From assembly GCF_900156625.1 (NCBI RefSeq), contig NZ_FTOB01000004.1, forward strand, positions 248,001-312,000: a stretch of 64,000 nucleotides of DNA. Direction: 5' to 3'. The stretch's first letter is position 1; each line of letters opens with the position of its first letter. The notes beneath the pieces were generated by a model. The model had not been told where the DNA came from. It saw nothing but the letters and a program-made list of their open reading frames with translations, and did not search any database. Shown piece after piece: positions 55,202-64,000 of the stretch. The position numbers and the translations under genes are program-made. Origin of the DNA: Zobellia uliginosa (lineage in GTDB: Bacteria > Bacteroidota > Bacteroidia > Flavobacteriales > Flavobacteriaceae).

Positions 55202-56524
55202 TTACCCGTATACCTCCTTCACAAAGTTTTCATAGGTAACCTCTTTCGTTTTGAGGTTTAGTTTTTCTTTGTAAAGGGTAAGTAGTTTTTGGCTCATCAA
55301 TTGTTCCGATAAACGCTTGACCTCGTCTTGGTTGCCCAATACACGAGCGGCGATATTGTCCAATTCTTCTTCTTGTGGGTTCAATTGTCCGAACTGTGCC
55401 ATTTGTGATTTTATGAAACCTTTGGCAAATTCCTTAAGCTCGTCAAACTGAATTTGAATATCGTTCTCTTTGATGATCTTACCTTCAATAAGTTGATAAC
55501 GAAGCCCTTTTTCCGATTTTTGGTATTCTTCACTGGCCTCTTCTTCGGTCAATGGGTTTTCTCCGGTCATCTGGATCCATTTCTTCAAAAAGTCCGCAGG
55601 AAGTTCAAACTTGGTGTTTTCGATAAAATGCTCGGTAACGTCGTTCAATAATTTTTGGTCGGACTGTTGTTCGAACTGTTTTTCCGAATCATCTTTGATA
55701 CGTTGCTTCAATTCTTCTTCCGATTTGACCTCGTCTTTGCCGAAAAGTTTATCGAAAAGCTCTTGGTCTAAAGCGGCAGGCTCCCTTTCGTTGATTTCTT
55801 CTATGGTAAAAGAAGCTTCAATGTCAAGGTCTTTTGCTTTTTCTTGTGAAACACCGAAAACGCTTGAAAGCAAGTAGTCTTCTTTAAACAGGCCTTTCGA
55901 CTTTAAGGTTACGACATCGCCTACTTTTTTCCCTTTCAGGGCATCCAAAGCTTTTTTGCTCTTGATCTTGTCCAGTTCTAGTGTAGCCTTATTGTCTATC
56001 TCCTCTTCTTCGTTCTTGAACGTACCGCTTACTTCGTCATTTTTGGAAACTTCGTTCTTGCTGACCAGTTTGCCGTATTGTTTTTGAATACGGTCAACCT
56101 GCTCATCTACCATTTTATCGTCGGCAATGATCTTGTAATGGGTAATCGGTTTTTTGGTCTGAAGCGAGATTTCAAAATCGGGAGCAAGGCCCAACTCGAA
56201 TTCAAAAGCTAATTCTTCATTGTCCCAATCAAAATTGTCTTGTTGCTTGGGAAGTGGGTTTCCAAGAACATCCAATTTTTCCTCCGTAAGGTATTTGTTT
56301 AGGTTATCTTGAAGAAGTTTGTTCACTTCGTCGACCAAAACGGCCTTTCCGTACTGCTTTTTAATCAAGCCCATGGGCACATGGCCTTTTCTGAAACCGG
56401 GCACGTTGGCCTGCTTTCTGTAGTCCCTTAGAATACTATCTACCTTGTCTTGGTAATCTTCTTTGGTGATGGCCACTTTAACGACGGCATTTAGATCGTC
56501 GATCTGCTCTTTTGTAATATTCAT
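55202..56524 (-). CDS. tig: Trigger factor
   Basis: A 440-residue ribosome-associated chaperone. The ribosome-docking signature GFRKG is at 43-47 (VPGFRKGHVP). A degenerate PPIase-like domain follows (about 150-240), then a long helical chaperone body. The high content of Lys, Glu and Gln is typical. It is the first gene of the tig-clpP-clpX series and has its own well-formed promoter. No abnormal feature. Confidence 0.93.
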   Translation of the reverse strand: MNITKEQIDDLNAVVKVAITKEDYQDKVDSILRDYRKQANVPGFRKGHVPMGLIKKQYGKAVLVDEVNKLLQDNLNKYLTEEKLDVLGNPLPKQQDNFDWDNEELAFEFELGLAPDFEISLQTKKPITHYKIIADDKMVDEQVDRIQKQYGKLVSKNEVSKNDEVSGTFKNEEEEIDNKATLELDKIKSKKALDALKGKKVGDVVTLKSKGLFKEDYLLSSVFGVSQEKAKDLDIEASFTIEEINEREPAALDQELFDKLFGKDEVKSEEELKQRIKDDSEKQFEQQSDQKLLNDVTEHFIENTKFELPADFLKKWIQMTGENPLTEEEASEEYQKSEKGLRYQLIEGKIIKENDIQIQFDELKEFAKGFIKSQMAQFGQLNPQEEELDNIAARVLGNQDEVKRLSEQLMSQKLLTLYKEKLNLKTKEVTYENFVKEVYG

Positions 56525-56559
56525 CTAAATCTTCTTTTTTGTTTCCATAAAATGGGATG

Positions 56560-56590
56560 CAAAAGTAGTACATTTAATGTAGCCTAGCAA
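56560..56590 (-). promoter_or_regulatory. Bacteroidetes-type promoter of tig
   Basis: On the minus strand: TTG (56588-56590), 20 nt, TACTTTTG (56560-56567). A full consensus match, 35 nt before the tig ATG. Confidence 0.7.
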
Positions 56591-56620
56591 GTTTTTAAAC
56601 CCTTGGAATTCAAACAATCG

Positions 56621-56971
56621 TTACGATTTTTCATCCTCTTTTAAAAGTGAAAACAATATTGATTGCAAAAAGGATAGCAACAGGCTGAAAAGTATGGCCC
56701 ATAAAATGCCGTCAACGGTAAAACCATCGATAAGGTTATCGGCCAATAAAATGATTACGGCATTGATGACCAGAAGAAAAAGCCCTAGGGTTAAAATGGT
56801 TACCGGTAGGGTCAGCAATACCAAAATCGGCTTGACTATAAAATTTAAAAGACTGATTACAACGGCAACGATGATTGCGGTGGTGTAACTGTCGACAAAG
56901 ACATGGGGCAGCACTTTTGAAAGTATGACTACGGCAAGCGCGCTCAAGAGTATTCGTAATATTAGTTTCAT
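56621..56971 (-). CDS. Holin-like four-helix membrane protein
   Basis: A 116-residue protein of the 'phage holin family 4 / mycobacterial 4TMS' type, which is widespread on bacterial chromosomes. Four hydrophobic helices span almost the whole length (about 1-20, 29-48, 50-73 and 88-110), with NFIVKPILVLLTLPVTILTLGLF in the middle (key K-P-x-x-x-x-L-x-L-P) and a charged tail KEDEKS. It is not evidence of a prophage; no phage genes are nearby. Function unknown. Confidence 0.8.
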   Translation of the reverse strand: MKLILRILLSALAVVILSKVLPHVFVDSYTTAIIVAVVISLLNFIVKPILVLLTLPVTILTLGLFLLVINAVIILLADNLIDGFTVDGILWAILFSLLLSFLQSILFSLLKEDEKS

Positions 56972-57084
56972 GGGTAAAATGTATTTGGTTATGCATTGCG
57001 AATCGGCTCGCTACCCTTAAAGATAGAAATTTGTACGCGGTTTTATGATCTTACCCTTAAAATAAGCAAGTGTGTAAAAACGGT

Positions 57085-57855
57085 TTACCCTTTCAGGAAT
57101 GCCAATGATTTTTCAAAGAACTGTTTTGGGTTTTCGGCATGTAGCCAATGTCCGGCCCGATCTATGGTTTGTAACAGTGCCTGTGGGAAATGCTTTTTGA
57201 TCTTGGTGATGTCGTTGGGCATGATGTACTCCGATTTGTCGCCCCTAAGGAACAGCGTGGGGCCGTTGTAGATATCCGTAGGATTGATATTTTCCCCTAT
57301 TTCGTTCATTTTTTGGCTTAAGACCTTTAGGTTGAACCGAAAACCCAATTGGCCTTTTTCTATCCAATAAAGGTTTTTGAGTAAAAACTGTCTTGTGCCA
57401 AAATCGGTGATATACTGCCCTAGTGCCGCATCGGCTTCGTTTCGTGATGTCATGGTCTCTAGCCGAAGGGCGTTTAGACCGTCGATTATGGCTTGGTGGT
57501 GCGGGGGGTAATATTTAGGGGCGATGTCGGCAATGATGATCCTGTCGGTAAGCTCGGGGTAGGAGCAGGCGAACTGCATGGCGGTCTTGCCGCCCATAGA
57601 GTGCCCGATAATTGCGGCCCGGTTCAAATGGTGTGCTTCCATATAGGCCTTAAGGTCTCCGGCGAGCAGGTCGTAGTCAAAATCATCGGACCAAAAGCTT
57701 TTGCCGTGGTTGCGCTGGTCGATGAGGTGGACTTCAAAGCCGGCTTCGGCATATTGTCCGCCCAAGGTTTTCCAGTTGTCTGACATCCCAAGGAAACCGT
57801 GTAAAATTATAAGGGGCGAACCTTCGCCTATGATTTTGGAGTGTAGGGTAGTCAT
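57085..57855 (-). CDS. YbfF-type alpha/beta hydrolase
   Basis: A 256-residue alpha/beta hydrolase related to E. coli YbfF, an acyl-CoA or short-ester esterase. The oxyanion region is ILHGFLGMSDNW, the nucleophile elbow GHSMGG (Ser86), a likely acid lies in RGDKSEYI and the histidine in AGHWLHAENP (about 237). No signal peptide. The ATG directly follows the pdxJ stop codon (57856-57858), so the two genes are co-transcribed and probably translationally coupled. Physiological substrate unknown. Confidence 0.9.
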   Translation of the reverse strand: MTTLHSKIIGEGSPLIILHGFLGMSDNWKTLGGQYAEAGFEVHLIDQRNHGKSFWSDDFDYDLLAGDLKAYMEAHHLNRAAIIGHSMGGKTAMQFACSYPELTDRIIIADIAPKYYPPHHQAIIDGLNALRLETMTSRNEADAALGQYITDFGTRQFLLKNLYWIEKGQLGFRFNLKVLSQKMNEIGENINPTDIYNGPTLFLRGDKSEYIMPNDITKIKKHFPQALLQTIDRAGHWLHAENPKQFFEKSLAFLKG

Positions 57856-58569
57856 TTATTTCAATTTGTTCATGTACATGTTTACAACGTTTTCAAGTCC
57901 GAGGTAGAGCGCTTCGCAAATTAGGGCGTGGCCAATGGAGACCTCTAGTAAATGGGGGACGTTTTCGTTAAAGTACTTAATGTTGTCTAGGCTTAAATCG
58001 TGTCCGGCATTAAGGCCCAAACCGCATTGATATGCAATTTTGGCAGCTTCCGTAAAAGGTTTGACAGCATTTTCCGGCCCATTTCCGTAATCTTTGGCGT
58101 AACTTTCGGTGTAGAGCTCAATTCGGTCCGTACCGGTTTCTGCCGCCCCCTCGACCATCTTGGCTTCGGCATCTACGAATATGGAAGTACGTATGCCTGC
58201 ATTTTTGAAGGTCTGTATAACTTCTTTTAGAAAGTCTTTATGTTTTATGGTGTCCCAACCGGCATTCGAGGTAATGGCGTCTACGGCATCGGGTACGAGG
58301 GTGACCTGGGTGGGACGCACTTCGAGTACGAGGTCGATAAATTGTGTCACGGGGTTGCCTTCGATGTTGTATTCGGTAGTGACCAATGTTTTTAGGTCAC
58401 GTGCATCTTGGTAGCGAATATGCCTTTCGTCGGGCCTTGGATGTATGGTTATGCCTTGTGCCCCAAAAGATTCAATGTCTGCTGCCGTTTTCAATAAATC
58501 GGGCATATTGCCACCTCGGGCGTTTCTAAGGGTTGCAATCTTATTTATATTAACGCTTAATTTTGTCAT
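57856..58569 (-). CDS. pdxJ: Pyridoxine 5'-phosphate synthase
   Basis: Condenses 1-deoxy-D-xylulose 5-phosphate with 3-amino-2-oxopropyl phosphate to pyridoxine 5'-phosphate in the DXP-dependent vitamin B6 pathway. The 237-residue TIM barrel begins [17 protein letters not shown] (key N-x-N-K and R-N-A-R-G). It has [11 protein letters not shown] (catalytic His and Glu region) and [11 protein letters not shown], with a C-terminal GLNAGHDLS phosphate loop. The start at 58569 (MTKLSVNIN) is conserved in the family; an upstream in-frame codon would overlap the -7 box. It is the first gene of a two-gene operon. Confidence 0.96.
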   Translation of the reverse strand: MTKLSVNINKIATLRNARGGNMPDLLKTAADIESFGAQGITIHPRPDERHIRYQDARDLKTLVTTEYNIEGNPVTQFIDLVLEVRPTQVTLVPDAVDAITSNAGWDTIKHKDFLKEVIQTFKNAGIRTSIFVDAEAKMVEGAAETGTDRIELYTESYAKDYGNGPENAVKPFTEAAKIAYQCGLGLNAGHDLSLDNIKYFNENVPHLLEVSIGHALICEALYLGLENVVNMYMNKLK

Positions 58570-58595
58570 TTGCCGATAGAATTTACCATTCGGCA

Positions 58596-58603
58596 CAAAA
58601 ATA
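58596..58603 (-). promoter_or_regulatory. Candidate -7 box for pdxJ
   Basis: TATTTTTG on the minus strand, 26 nt before the pdxJ ATG. No TTG at the expected spacing. Confidence 0.4.
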
Positions 58604-58662
58604 CAAATTAGGCATGCCTTTTGATATTTTTAATTAGTATTTTGCGTTTAGTATAAAGAGTT

Positions 58663-59319
58663 ATGCATATTCAAGACCACATAGTCACCAATATTCCGTC
58701 GTTTAAGATAGGGGACTCCTTGGCGGGGGTTATCACCTTTTTTGAAGGAACCACACATTCGCATGTTGCCGTTACGGAGAACGATGCCTATTTGGGGTTG
58801 CTCAGTGAAAACGACCTTGAGAATTTCGATAAAAACGAAAAAGTAGAGCAATACCGCTACGAACTCGATACCTTTTTCGTGAGAAAGGAAACGAGTTGGT
58901 TGGACGTGCTCGAAACTTTTGCCCGAAATGAATCTAATCTCGTGCCCATTATCGATGAAAAGGGAAGGATCGATGGATATTACGATCTTACCGATATCGT
59001 AAGCGTGTTTATCGATACGCCCTTCTTTACGGAGCCGGGAGGTATTATTGTCGTGGCTAAGGGCATTAAAGATTATTCTTTTAGTGAGATAGCCCAAATC
59101 GTGGAAAGCAACAACACTAAACTTATCGGTGGTTTTATAACGGATTCAAAAAACGACGTGGTTCAGATTACCATTAAGATCGCTTCGTCTAACTTGAACG
59201 ATATTCTACAGACTTTCCGACGGTACAATTACAACGTGTTATTCGGAAATAGCGACGACCAATTTTTGGAAGACCTTAAGGAAAGGTCCGATTATTTGGA
59301 CAAATATCTCAACGTCTAG
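58663..59319 (+). CDS. CBS-pair and ACT domain protein
   Basis: A 218-residue cytoplasmic protein. Residues about 1-125 form a CBS pair (HVAVTENDAYLGLLSENDLENF and LVPIIDEKGRIDGYYDLTDIV, key G-L-L-S-E-N-D-L and G-Y-Y-D-L-T-D), a module that senses adenine nucleotides. Residues about 135-210 look like an ACT domain (IIVVAKGIKDYSFSEIAQIVE onward). Such proteins act as small-molecule sensors; the ligand is unknown. It lies just before nadK on the same strand, with a 102-bp gap. Confidence 0.8.
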   Translation: MHIQDHIVTNIPSFKIGDSLAGVITFFEGTTHSHVAVTENDAYLGLLSENDLENFDKNEKVEQYRYELDTFFVRKETSWLDVLETFARNESNLVPIIDEKGRIDGYYDLTDIVSVFIDTPFFTEPGGIIVVAKGIKDYSFSEIAQIVESNNTKLIGGFITDSKNDVVQITIKIASSNLNDILQTFRRYNYNVLFGNSDDQFLEDLKERSDYLDKYLNV

Positions 59320-59370
59320 ATTATTCCTTCGATTCTCAATAAAATAATCCGCAATCAAAAGTACAATCGC

Positions 59371-59378
59371 TATTTTTG
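59371..59378 (+). promoter_or_regulatory. Candidate -7 box for nadK
   Basis: TATTTTTG, 43 nt before the nadK ATG. No TTG found at 17-21 nt, so only half of the consensus is supported. Confidence 0.4.
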
Positions 59379-59421
59379 TCGCTAAAGCCATAAGGTTTTT
59401 GTAACCTGATAAAGAAAAGTG

Positions 59422-60303
59422 ATGAAAGTTGCCGTCTATAGTCAAATGTATCAAGAAGACACCTTACAGTATGTAATGGAGTTGCTTGATGAACTTGAAA
59501 AGGAAGGGGCCGAGATAGCGATAGAAAAGGAGTTTCATGCCTTTCTTTCCCAAAAACATAGCGCAGGGGCCTATAGTACGTTTTCCGATTCGGAAGGCTT
59601 GGACGCTTCCTTTGATATGTTTGTGAGTTTTGGGGGTGATGGTACCATTCTTAGGGCGACTACCTTTGTGGGCGATCTGGGCATTCCGATTGTTGGGGTG
59701 AATACCGGACGCTTGGGCTTTCTGTCGACCTTTAGTAAGGAAGAAGTGCGCAAAGTGGTGCAAGAGTTTAATAAGGGGGCATACACTATAGTGGAGCGAA
59801 GCTTGGTGGAAGTGGATGGGAGGTCCGGTATACCCGAGTTGAACGGATTGAATTTTGCCTTGAACGAAATTACCGTAAGCAGAAAGGATACGACCTCTAT
59901 GATAACGGTGGAGACCTATCTGAACAATGAGTATCTGACTTCCTATTGGGCCGATGGACTTATTGTTTCTACGCCTACGGGCTCTACCGGATATTCCTTG
60001 AGTTGTGGGGGGCCGGTTATCGAGCCTACTGCAAAATCACTTGTCTTGACGCCGATAGCGCCTCATAATCTCAATGCCAGGCCTTTGGTGATTTCAGATG
60101 ATACCCAAATCAGGCTAAAGGTGTCGGGTAGGGAAGAGCACCACCTTATTTCTTTGGACTCGAGAATAGCATCGGTGGCCAACGGAAAGGAAATCCTTAT
60201 CAAAAAGGCCGATTTTACCATTAAAATGATAGAATATACTTCAGAGAGCTTTTTGAAAACCCTGCGTAATAAATTGTTATGGGGAGAAGATCGCCGTAAT
60301 TGA
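59422..60303 (+). CDS. nadK: NAD kinase
   Basis: Phosphorylates NAD to NADP in the cytoplasm. The 293-residue protein has the family motifs GGDGT (71-75, with the catalytic Asp73), NTGRLGFLS (about 94-102), NEITV, the TPTGSTGYSLSCGGP loop and TPIAPHNLNARPLV. The ATG at 59422 gives the standard MKVAVYS start; a GTG one codon earlier is less likely. It is followed on the same strand by the DUF6089 gene, uppS and bamA, a conserved Flavobacteriaceae order. Confidence 0.96.
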   Translation: MKVAVYSQMYQEDTLQYVMELLDELEKEGAEIAIEKEFHAFLSQKHSAGAYSTFSDSEGLDASFDMFVSFGGDGTILRATTFVGDLGIPIVGVNTGRLGFLSTFSKEEVRKVVQEFNKGAYTIVERSLVEVDGRSGIPELNGLNFALNEITVSRKDTTSMITVETYLNNEYLTSYWADGLIVSTPTGSTGYSLSCGGPVIEPTAKSLVLTPIAPHNLNARPLVISDDTQIRLKVSGREEHHLISLDSRIASVANGKEILIKKADFTIKMIEYTSESFLKTLRNKLLWGEDRRN

Positions 60304-60404
60304 ATTCGTAACGGGCAATAAAAAACGGCAAATCCTGTTTATCATGTGAGAACATTAATATAATAGTTGGGTGCAATTGTTATATTCGCAAACTAATACT
60401 ATTT

Positions 60405-61103
60405 ATGAAGCGATTCATTGTCATAGTCTTGCTATGCACTTTTGGCAGCATAACGGCACAGACCTACGAAGTGGGTGTATTTGCCGGGGGAGCCAATAAT
60501 ATTGGAGACGTCGGACGTACGAATTATATTTTGCCCTCGAACATTGCCTTGGGGGGGATTTTTAAATGGAATATCGCCAAACGCTATGCGTGGCGGGCCA
60601 GTGTGATCTACGGAAAGTTCAATGCCGACGACAGCAAATCGAACAACCCCTCACGTAAACAAAGAGGGTATGAGATGGATAATTCCATTCTTGAGGCCTC
60701 TGCGGGACTCGAATTCAACTTTGTAGAGTACAATCTACATAAACTGGGGCCGGCCTTTACACCTTATCTATATACCGGTCTTACCTATTTTAGGTACGAT
60801 TATAATTATTTCGACGCCGGCACGTATATAGATGTTTCCCAAAGGGATGGTGCCTTTGCCATACCTATGACCGTTGGGGCCAAACTCCGCTTGAACCAAT
60901 TTTTGATATTGGGTGCCGAAATAGGTGCGCGTTATACCTTTACCGATAACCTAGATGGTAGTAATCCTGAAAAACTCAATGTGAGTCGACAGTTGTCAGA
61001 CCTGAGGTTCGGAAATGTTTTTAGTGACGATTGGTACGTTTTCTCAGGACTTACCTTGACCTATACCTTCGGAAGAAAGCCTTGTCTGGAATGTTTCGAG
61101 TAG
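60405..61103 (+). CDS. DUF6089 outer-membrane beta-barrel protein
   Basis: A 232-residue exported protein: signal peptide 1-18 (ending ITAQ), then about eight amphipathic beta-strands rich in Tyr, Gly and Asn (TYEVGVFAGGANNIGDVG, then YLYTGLTYFRYDY, and the terminal LTLTYTFGR). This matches the DUF6089 family. The C-terminus KPCLECFE carries two cysteines spaced C-x-x-C. It sits between nadK and uppS/bamA, which hints at a role in outer-membrane biogenesis, but no function is shown. Confidence 0.85.
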   Translation: MKRFIVIVLLCTFGSITAQTYEVGVFAGGANNIGDVGRTNYILPSNIALGGIFKWNIAKRYAWRASVIYGKFNADDSKSNNPSRKQRGYEMDNSILEASAGLEFNFVEYNLHKLGPAFTPYLYTGLTYFRYDYNYFDAGTYIDVSQRDGAFAIPMTVGAKLRLNQFLILGAEIGARYTFTDNLDGSNPEKLNVSRQLSDLRFGNVFSDDWYVFSGLTLTYTFGRKPCLECFE

Positions 61104-61176
61104 GTAAACCACTGTGTTTCCTCATTTTTATCTTCATGAGTTGGTTCTAAAATAGGAATAATTAAAATTTATGGGC

Positions 61177-61184
61177 TACTTTTG
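61177..61184 (+). promoter_or_regulatory. Candidate -7 box for uppS-bamA
   Basis: TACTTTTG, 95 nt before the uppS ATG, with no TTG at proper spacing. The leader that follows contains a TTTTAG/CTAAAA inverted repeat. Confidence 0.35.
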
Positions 61185-61279
61185 CCGAGCGCGTGAAAAA
61201 AATCAAATTTTGTAATGTTTTAGTGCCGTGAAAGTCTGGGCTAAAATTTTGTTGAACAGCGCGATATGATCAATTCACT

Positions 61280-62020
61280 ATGGACAACCTAGAAGAATTA
61301 GATAAAAACAAACTGCCACGTCACGTTGCTATCATTATGGATGGGAACGGGCGTTGGGCCAAAAAACAAGGGAAATTACGTGTTTTTGGCCATGAGAACG
61401 GGGTCAATACGGTCCGTGAAACGGTTGAAAGCTGTGTTGAACTTGGTATAGAGTACCTTACGCTGTACACATTCTCTACAGAAAATTGGAAAAGACCTAA
61501 GCTGGAAGTCGACACTTTGATGAAGCTTTTGGTGTCGTCTTTAAGGAAAGAATTAAAGACCTTTTCGGAAAACAACATCCGGTTAAATGCTATAGGTAAC
61601 ATTGAGTCTTTGCCCAAACGAGCTTATAAAGAGCTTGTTGAGGTTATGGGGAAAACAAAGCAAAATACAGGAATGACGCTTACTTTGGCCTTGAGTTATG
61701 GTGCACGGGAAGAGCTGAAAAATGCAGTAAAACAAATAAGTACCAAAGTTAAAAATAATATAATTTCAATTGAAAACATTGACGAAACCATTATAAATAA
61801 CCATCTTTACACGCATGATTTGCCAGATGTAGATTTGCTTATCCGTACTAGTGGAGAGCATCGTATCAGCAATTTTTTGCTGTGGCAGATAGCCTACGCG
61901 GAATTATATTTCGTTGATGTATTTTGGCCCGATTTTAGTAGTCAACAATTGGCAAAAGCCATAAAAAGTTATCAGAACAGAGAACGAAGATTTGGAAAAA
62001 CCAGCGAACAACTCAATTAG
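61280..62020 (+). CDS. uppS: Isoprenyl transferase (undecaprenyl diphosphate synthase)
   Basis: A 246-residue cis-prenyltransferase that makes the C55 lipid carrier for peptidoglycan and other envelope polymers. Catalytic Asp21 lies in IIMDGNGRWAK (18-28). FGHENG, YLTLYTFSTENWKRP and the C-terminal DVDLLIRTSGEHRISNFLLWQ with AELYF (key R-T-S-G-E-x-R) are all present. The stop codon is 4 bp before the bamA ATG, so the two are co-transcribed. Confidence 0.97.
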   Translation: MDNLEELDKNKLPRHVAIIMDGNGRWAKKQGKLRVFGHENGVNTVRETVESCVELGIEYLTLYTFSTENWKRPKLEVDTLMKLLVSSLRKELKTFSENNIRLNAIGNIESLPKRAYKELVEVMGKTKQNTGMTLTLALSYGAREELKNAVKQISTKVKNNIISIENIDETIINNHLYTHDLPDVDLLIRTSGEHRISNFLLWQIAYAELYFVDVFWPDFSSQQLAKAIKSYQNRERRFGKTSEQLN

Positions 62021-62024
62021 CGAT

Positions 62025-64000
62025 ATGAAAGGGTTCATATCCTTCGAACCTTTAATTACACTTCTATTACTTCTTACTACCGTATTTTGCTCCGCACAAG
62101 AACTTTCTTTTGAGGATGGCAAAAAATACATTTTAGGCGGCTTGGAAGTAACAGGACTGCAAAGTTATAACGAGCAGACGGTAAAGACCTATACCGGATT
62201 AAGGGTAGGGCAGCCCATCACCTTACCGGGAGATGAGATCAGTAGTGTTATCAATAAACTTTGGGGGCTTGAGCTTTTCAAGAATATCGATTTTTATATT
62301 ACTAATATCGAAGGTGATAAGGTCTTTCTTGAATTGAACATTATAGAGCGCCCTACTTTGTCGGATATCACCATAAACGGTGTAAAACCTAGAAAGGTAG
62401 ACGACATTCTTGACGATACCGACCTGAAAAAAGGCAAGAAGATTACAGAAAGCTTAATTGCCAATACTAAAAACTATCTCGATAATAAGTATAAGAAACA
62501 GGGGTATTTAAATGCAAAGACCTCTATCATCGTGGCCAACGATACTTCTGAGACCAATGCCCAGAAGATGGTTATCAATGTAAACAAAGGGGATAAGGTA
62601 AAGATCAAGAAAATCATCTTTGAAGGGAACGAACAGCTTTCCGATAAAAAGTTAAAAGGTGCCTTTAAGAAAACCAAGGAAAAACGCTTTTGGCGTTTCT
62701 GGAAGAAATCTAAATTCATTGAAGAAGATTACGAAAATGATTTAGACCTTCTGGCCGATAAGTATGCAGAAAACGGTTACCGTGATGCACGTATCCTTTC
62801 CGATTCGGTTATAAAGGTAGATGAGAACAACATTATATTAAAGTATCAGATAGAAGAAGGTAATAAGTACTATTTCGGTGATATTGATTTTGTAGGTAAC
62901 AGTGTTTATACCGACCGTCAGTTGGCCGCAGTACTGGGTATTAAAAAAGGGGATACGTATAACGGTGTTTTATTGAGGGAGCGTATTGCCGATGATTCAA
63001 AACCTGAACCCCAGGATGTTACCAGCCTGTATCAGAATAACGGATATTTGTTTTCTAGTATCAATCCCGTAGAGGTTTCTGCGGAAAACGATACCATTAA
63101 TTTTGAAATACGGGTCATTGAAGGAAAGGAAACTTTTCTTAACCATGTAGACGTAGTCGGTAACGACCGTACCAATGACCACGTAATCTATCGTGAGCTC
63201 CGTACAAGACCAGGTCAAAAATACAATAAGAGTGATATCATTAGAACGATTCGCGAACTACAACAGTTGGGATACTTTGATGCGGAACAAATTAAACCGG
63301 ATATTCTTAATCCGAACCCTAATGAAGGTACGGTTGATATCAAGTACAACTTGGTAGAGTCGGGATCGAGCCAGATAGAACTGCAAGGTGGTTATGGCGG
63401 TGGAGGTTTTATCGGAACTTTAGGACTTTCGTTCAATAACTTCTCTATAAAAAATATTTTAAAGGGCGAGGAGTATAAGCCGGTGCCTATGGGTGACGGT
63501 CAGACTTTCGCCATGAGGGTGCAGGCCAGTAGAACCTTTAGGGTTTACAGTCTTAACTTTGCAGAACCTTGGTTGGGTGGAAGAAAGCCCGTTCAATTTA
63601 GTTTGAACCTTTCGAGAACACAACAGTTCGGGGTAGATTACAACAACTCTACCAGTAGTAAGATCGAAGTTGATAAAGACCGTGGTTTTTCCATTACAGG
63701 TATTTCTGCAGGTTTGGCAAAGCGTGTACAATGGCCCGACGATTTTTTCACCATTTCACATTCCTTGAGCTACCAATTGTACGAGTTTAATAACTATGAT
63801 ATCGGATTGTTCAACTTTGGTAACGGAAAATCAAATTCCTTTGCCTATACCTTGGGGATTTCAAGAAACGCTACTTCTGGTGGACGTATTTACCCGAGGG
63901 GTGGGTCTAATTTTGAAATTACCGCCAAGTTTACACCGCCATACTCCCTTTTTAGCAGCAAAGATTTCGAGAGCTTACGAGACCGTAGCGAGGAGTTGAC
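62025..64000 (+). CDS. bamA: Outer-membrane protein assembly factor BamA, 5' part
   Basis: The essential Omp85 protein that inserts beta-barrels into the outer membrane; the gene runs off the right edge, with 658 codons visible. A signal peptide (about 1-24, ending CSAQ) is followed by POTRA domains. The first begins YILGGLEVTG; later ones show IKKIIFEGNEQLSDKKL, YYFGDIDFVGNSVYT and LNHVDVVGNDRTNDHVI, the repeated V-x-G-N pattern. From about 440 the barrel begins (GGYGGGGFIGTLGLSFNNFS). The ATG at 62025 lies 4 bp after uppS. The length fits the long flavobacterial BamA of roughly 850-900 residues. Confidence 0.96.
   Translation, partial: MKGFISFEPLITLLLLLTTVFCSAQELSFEDGKKYILGGLEVTGLQSYNEQTVKTYTGLRVGQPITLPGDEISSVINKLWGLELFKNIDFYITNIEGDKVFLELNIIERPTLSDITINGVKPRKVDDILDDTDLKKGKKITESLIANTKNYLDNKYKKQGYLNAKTSIIVANDTSETNAQKMVINVNKGDKVKIKKIIFEGNEQLSDKKLKGAFKKTKEKRFWRFWKKSKFIEEDYENDLDLLADKYAENGYRDARILSDSVIKVDENNIILKYQIEEGNKYYFGDIDFVGNSVYTDRQLAAVLGIKKGDTYNGVLLRERIADDSKPEPQDVTSLYQNNGYLFSSINPVEVSAENDTINFEIRVIEGKETFLNHVDVVGNDRTNDHVIYRELRTRPGQKYNKSDIIRTIRELQQLGYFDAEQIKPDILNPNPNEGTVDIKYNLVESGSSQIELQGGYGGGGFIGTLGLSFNNFSIKNILKGEEYKPVPMGDGQTFAMRVQASRTFRVYSLNFAEPWLGGRKPVQFSLNLSRTQQFGVDYNNSTSSKIEVDKDRGFSITGISAGLAKRVQWPDDFFTISHSLSYQLYEFNNYDIGLFNFGNGKSNSFAYTLGISRNATSGGRIYPRGGSNFEITAKFTPPYSLFSSKDFESLRDRSEEL

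Noticed and set aside
56621-56971. Possible prophage, because of the holin-like name
   Set aside because: No integrase, capsid, tail or lysin genes are nearby. This four-helix family is common on bacterial chromosomes outside prophages.

Overview
The window comes from a marine, gliding-type member of the Flavobacteriaceae, probably an alga-associated genus such as Zobellia, Maribacter or a close relative. The evidence is as follows. Two secreted proteins carry type IX secretion (T9SS) C-terminal sorting domains. There is a T9SS PorP/SprF protein next to an OmpA-family protein. Several promoters have the Bacteroidetes form (TTG, about 19 nt, TAnnTTTG). The bamA-uppS-DUF6089-nadK and tig-clpP-clpX orders are typical of the group. 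A relic of an agar-type polysaccharide locus (GH117) is also present. No rRNA, prophage, insertion sequence or CRISPR array was seen.

Layout. 1-1200: the 3' end of a hexapeptide-repeat (gamma-carbonic-anhydrase-like) gene, then fabD. 1351-7994: an operon of a T9SS type-B surface protein, a PorP/SprF protein and an OmpA/PD40 protein. 8024-10313, minus strand: an Nramp-like transporter, a SanA-like membrane protein and a small coiled protein. 10314-11042: a non-coding leader rich in short repeats. 11043-29648: one 18.6-kb gene for a 6201-residue secreted modular protein with repeated carbohydrate-binding and beta-propeller modules and a T9SS type-A signal. 29695-32734: proC-proB-proA, preceded by a possible 63-residue protein. 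33145-36241: a decayed polysaccharide cluster holding a sulfatase fragment, a GH97 fragment, an intact DUF6786-type lipoprotein and a GH117 gene broken by a frameshift and an amber codon. 36557-36800: tRNA-Leu and tRNA-Gly. 36934-43231: mutS, a SpoU methyltransferase, a folK-deoxynucleoside kinase fusion and sppA. 43306-49815: a DUF5723/OmpA protein, a queuosine-precursor transporter, an AsmA-family protein and a VTT/DedA gene split by an in-frame TGA. 49939-52962: a DUF2797 protein, a GH3-type adenylating enzyme and an alpha/beta hydrolase. 53086-56524: clpX, clpP and tig, separated by hairpin terminators. 56621-64000: a holin-like 4-TM protein, a YbfF-type hydrolase, pdxJ, a CBS/ACT protein, nadK, a DUF6089 barrel, uppS and the first part of bamA.

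How the genes fit together. Most of the window is core metabolism and envelope biogenesis: fatty acid supply, proline, pyridoxal phosphate, NADP, undecaprenyl diphosphate, outer-membrane assembly and protein quality control. The accessory content is of two kinds. One is large T9SS cargo for surface or secreted carbohydrate binding: the 1234-residue and 6201-residue proteins. The other is a polysaccharide-utilisation remnant that has lost function gene by gene. No clear new defence or mobile system was found. The points most worth a second look are the giant modular gene, the decayed GH117/GH97/sulfatase cluster around an intact DUF6786 gene, and the stop-interrupted DedA-family gene.
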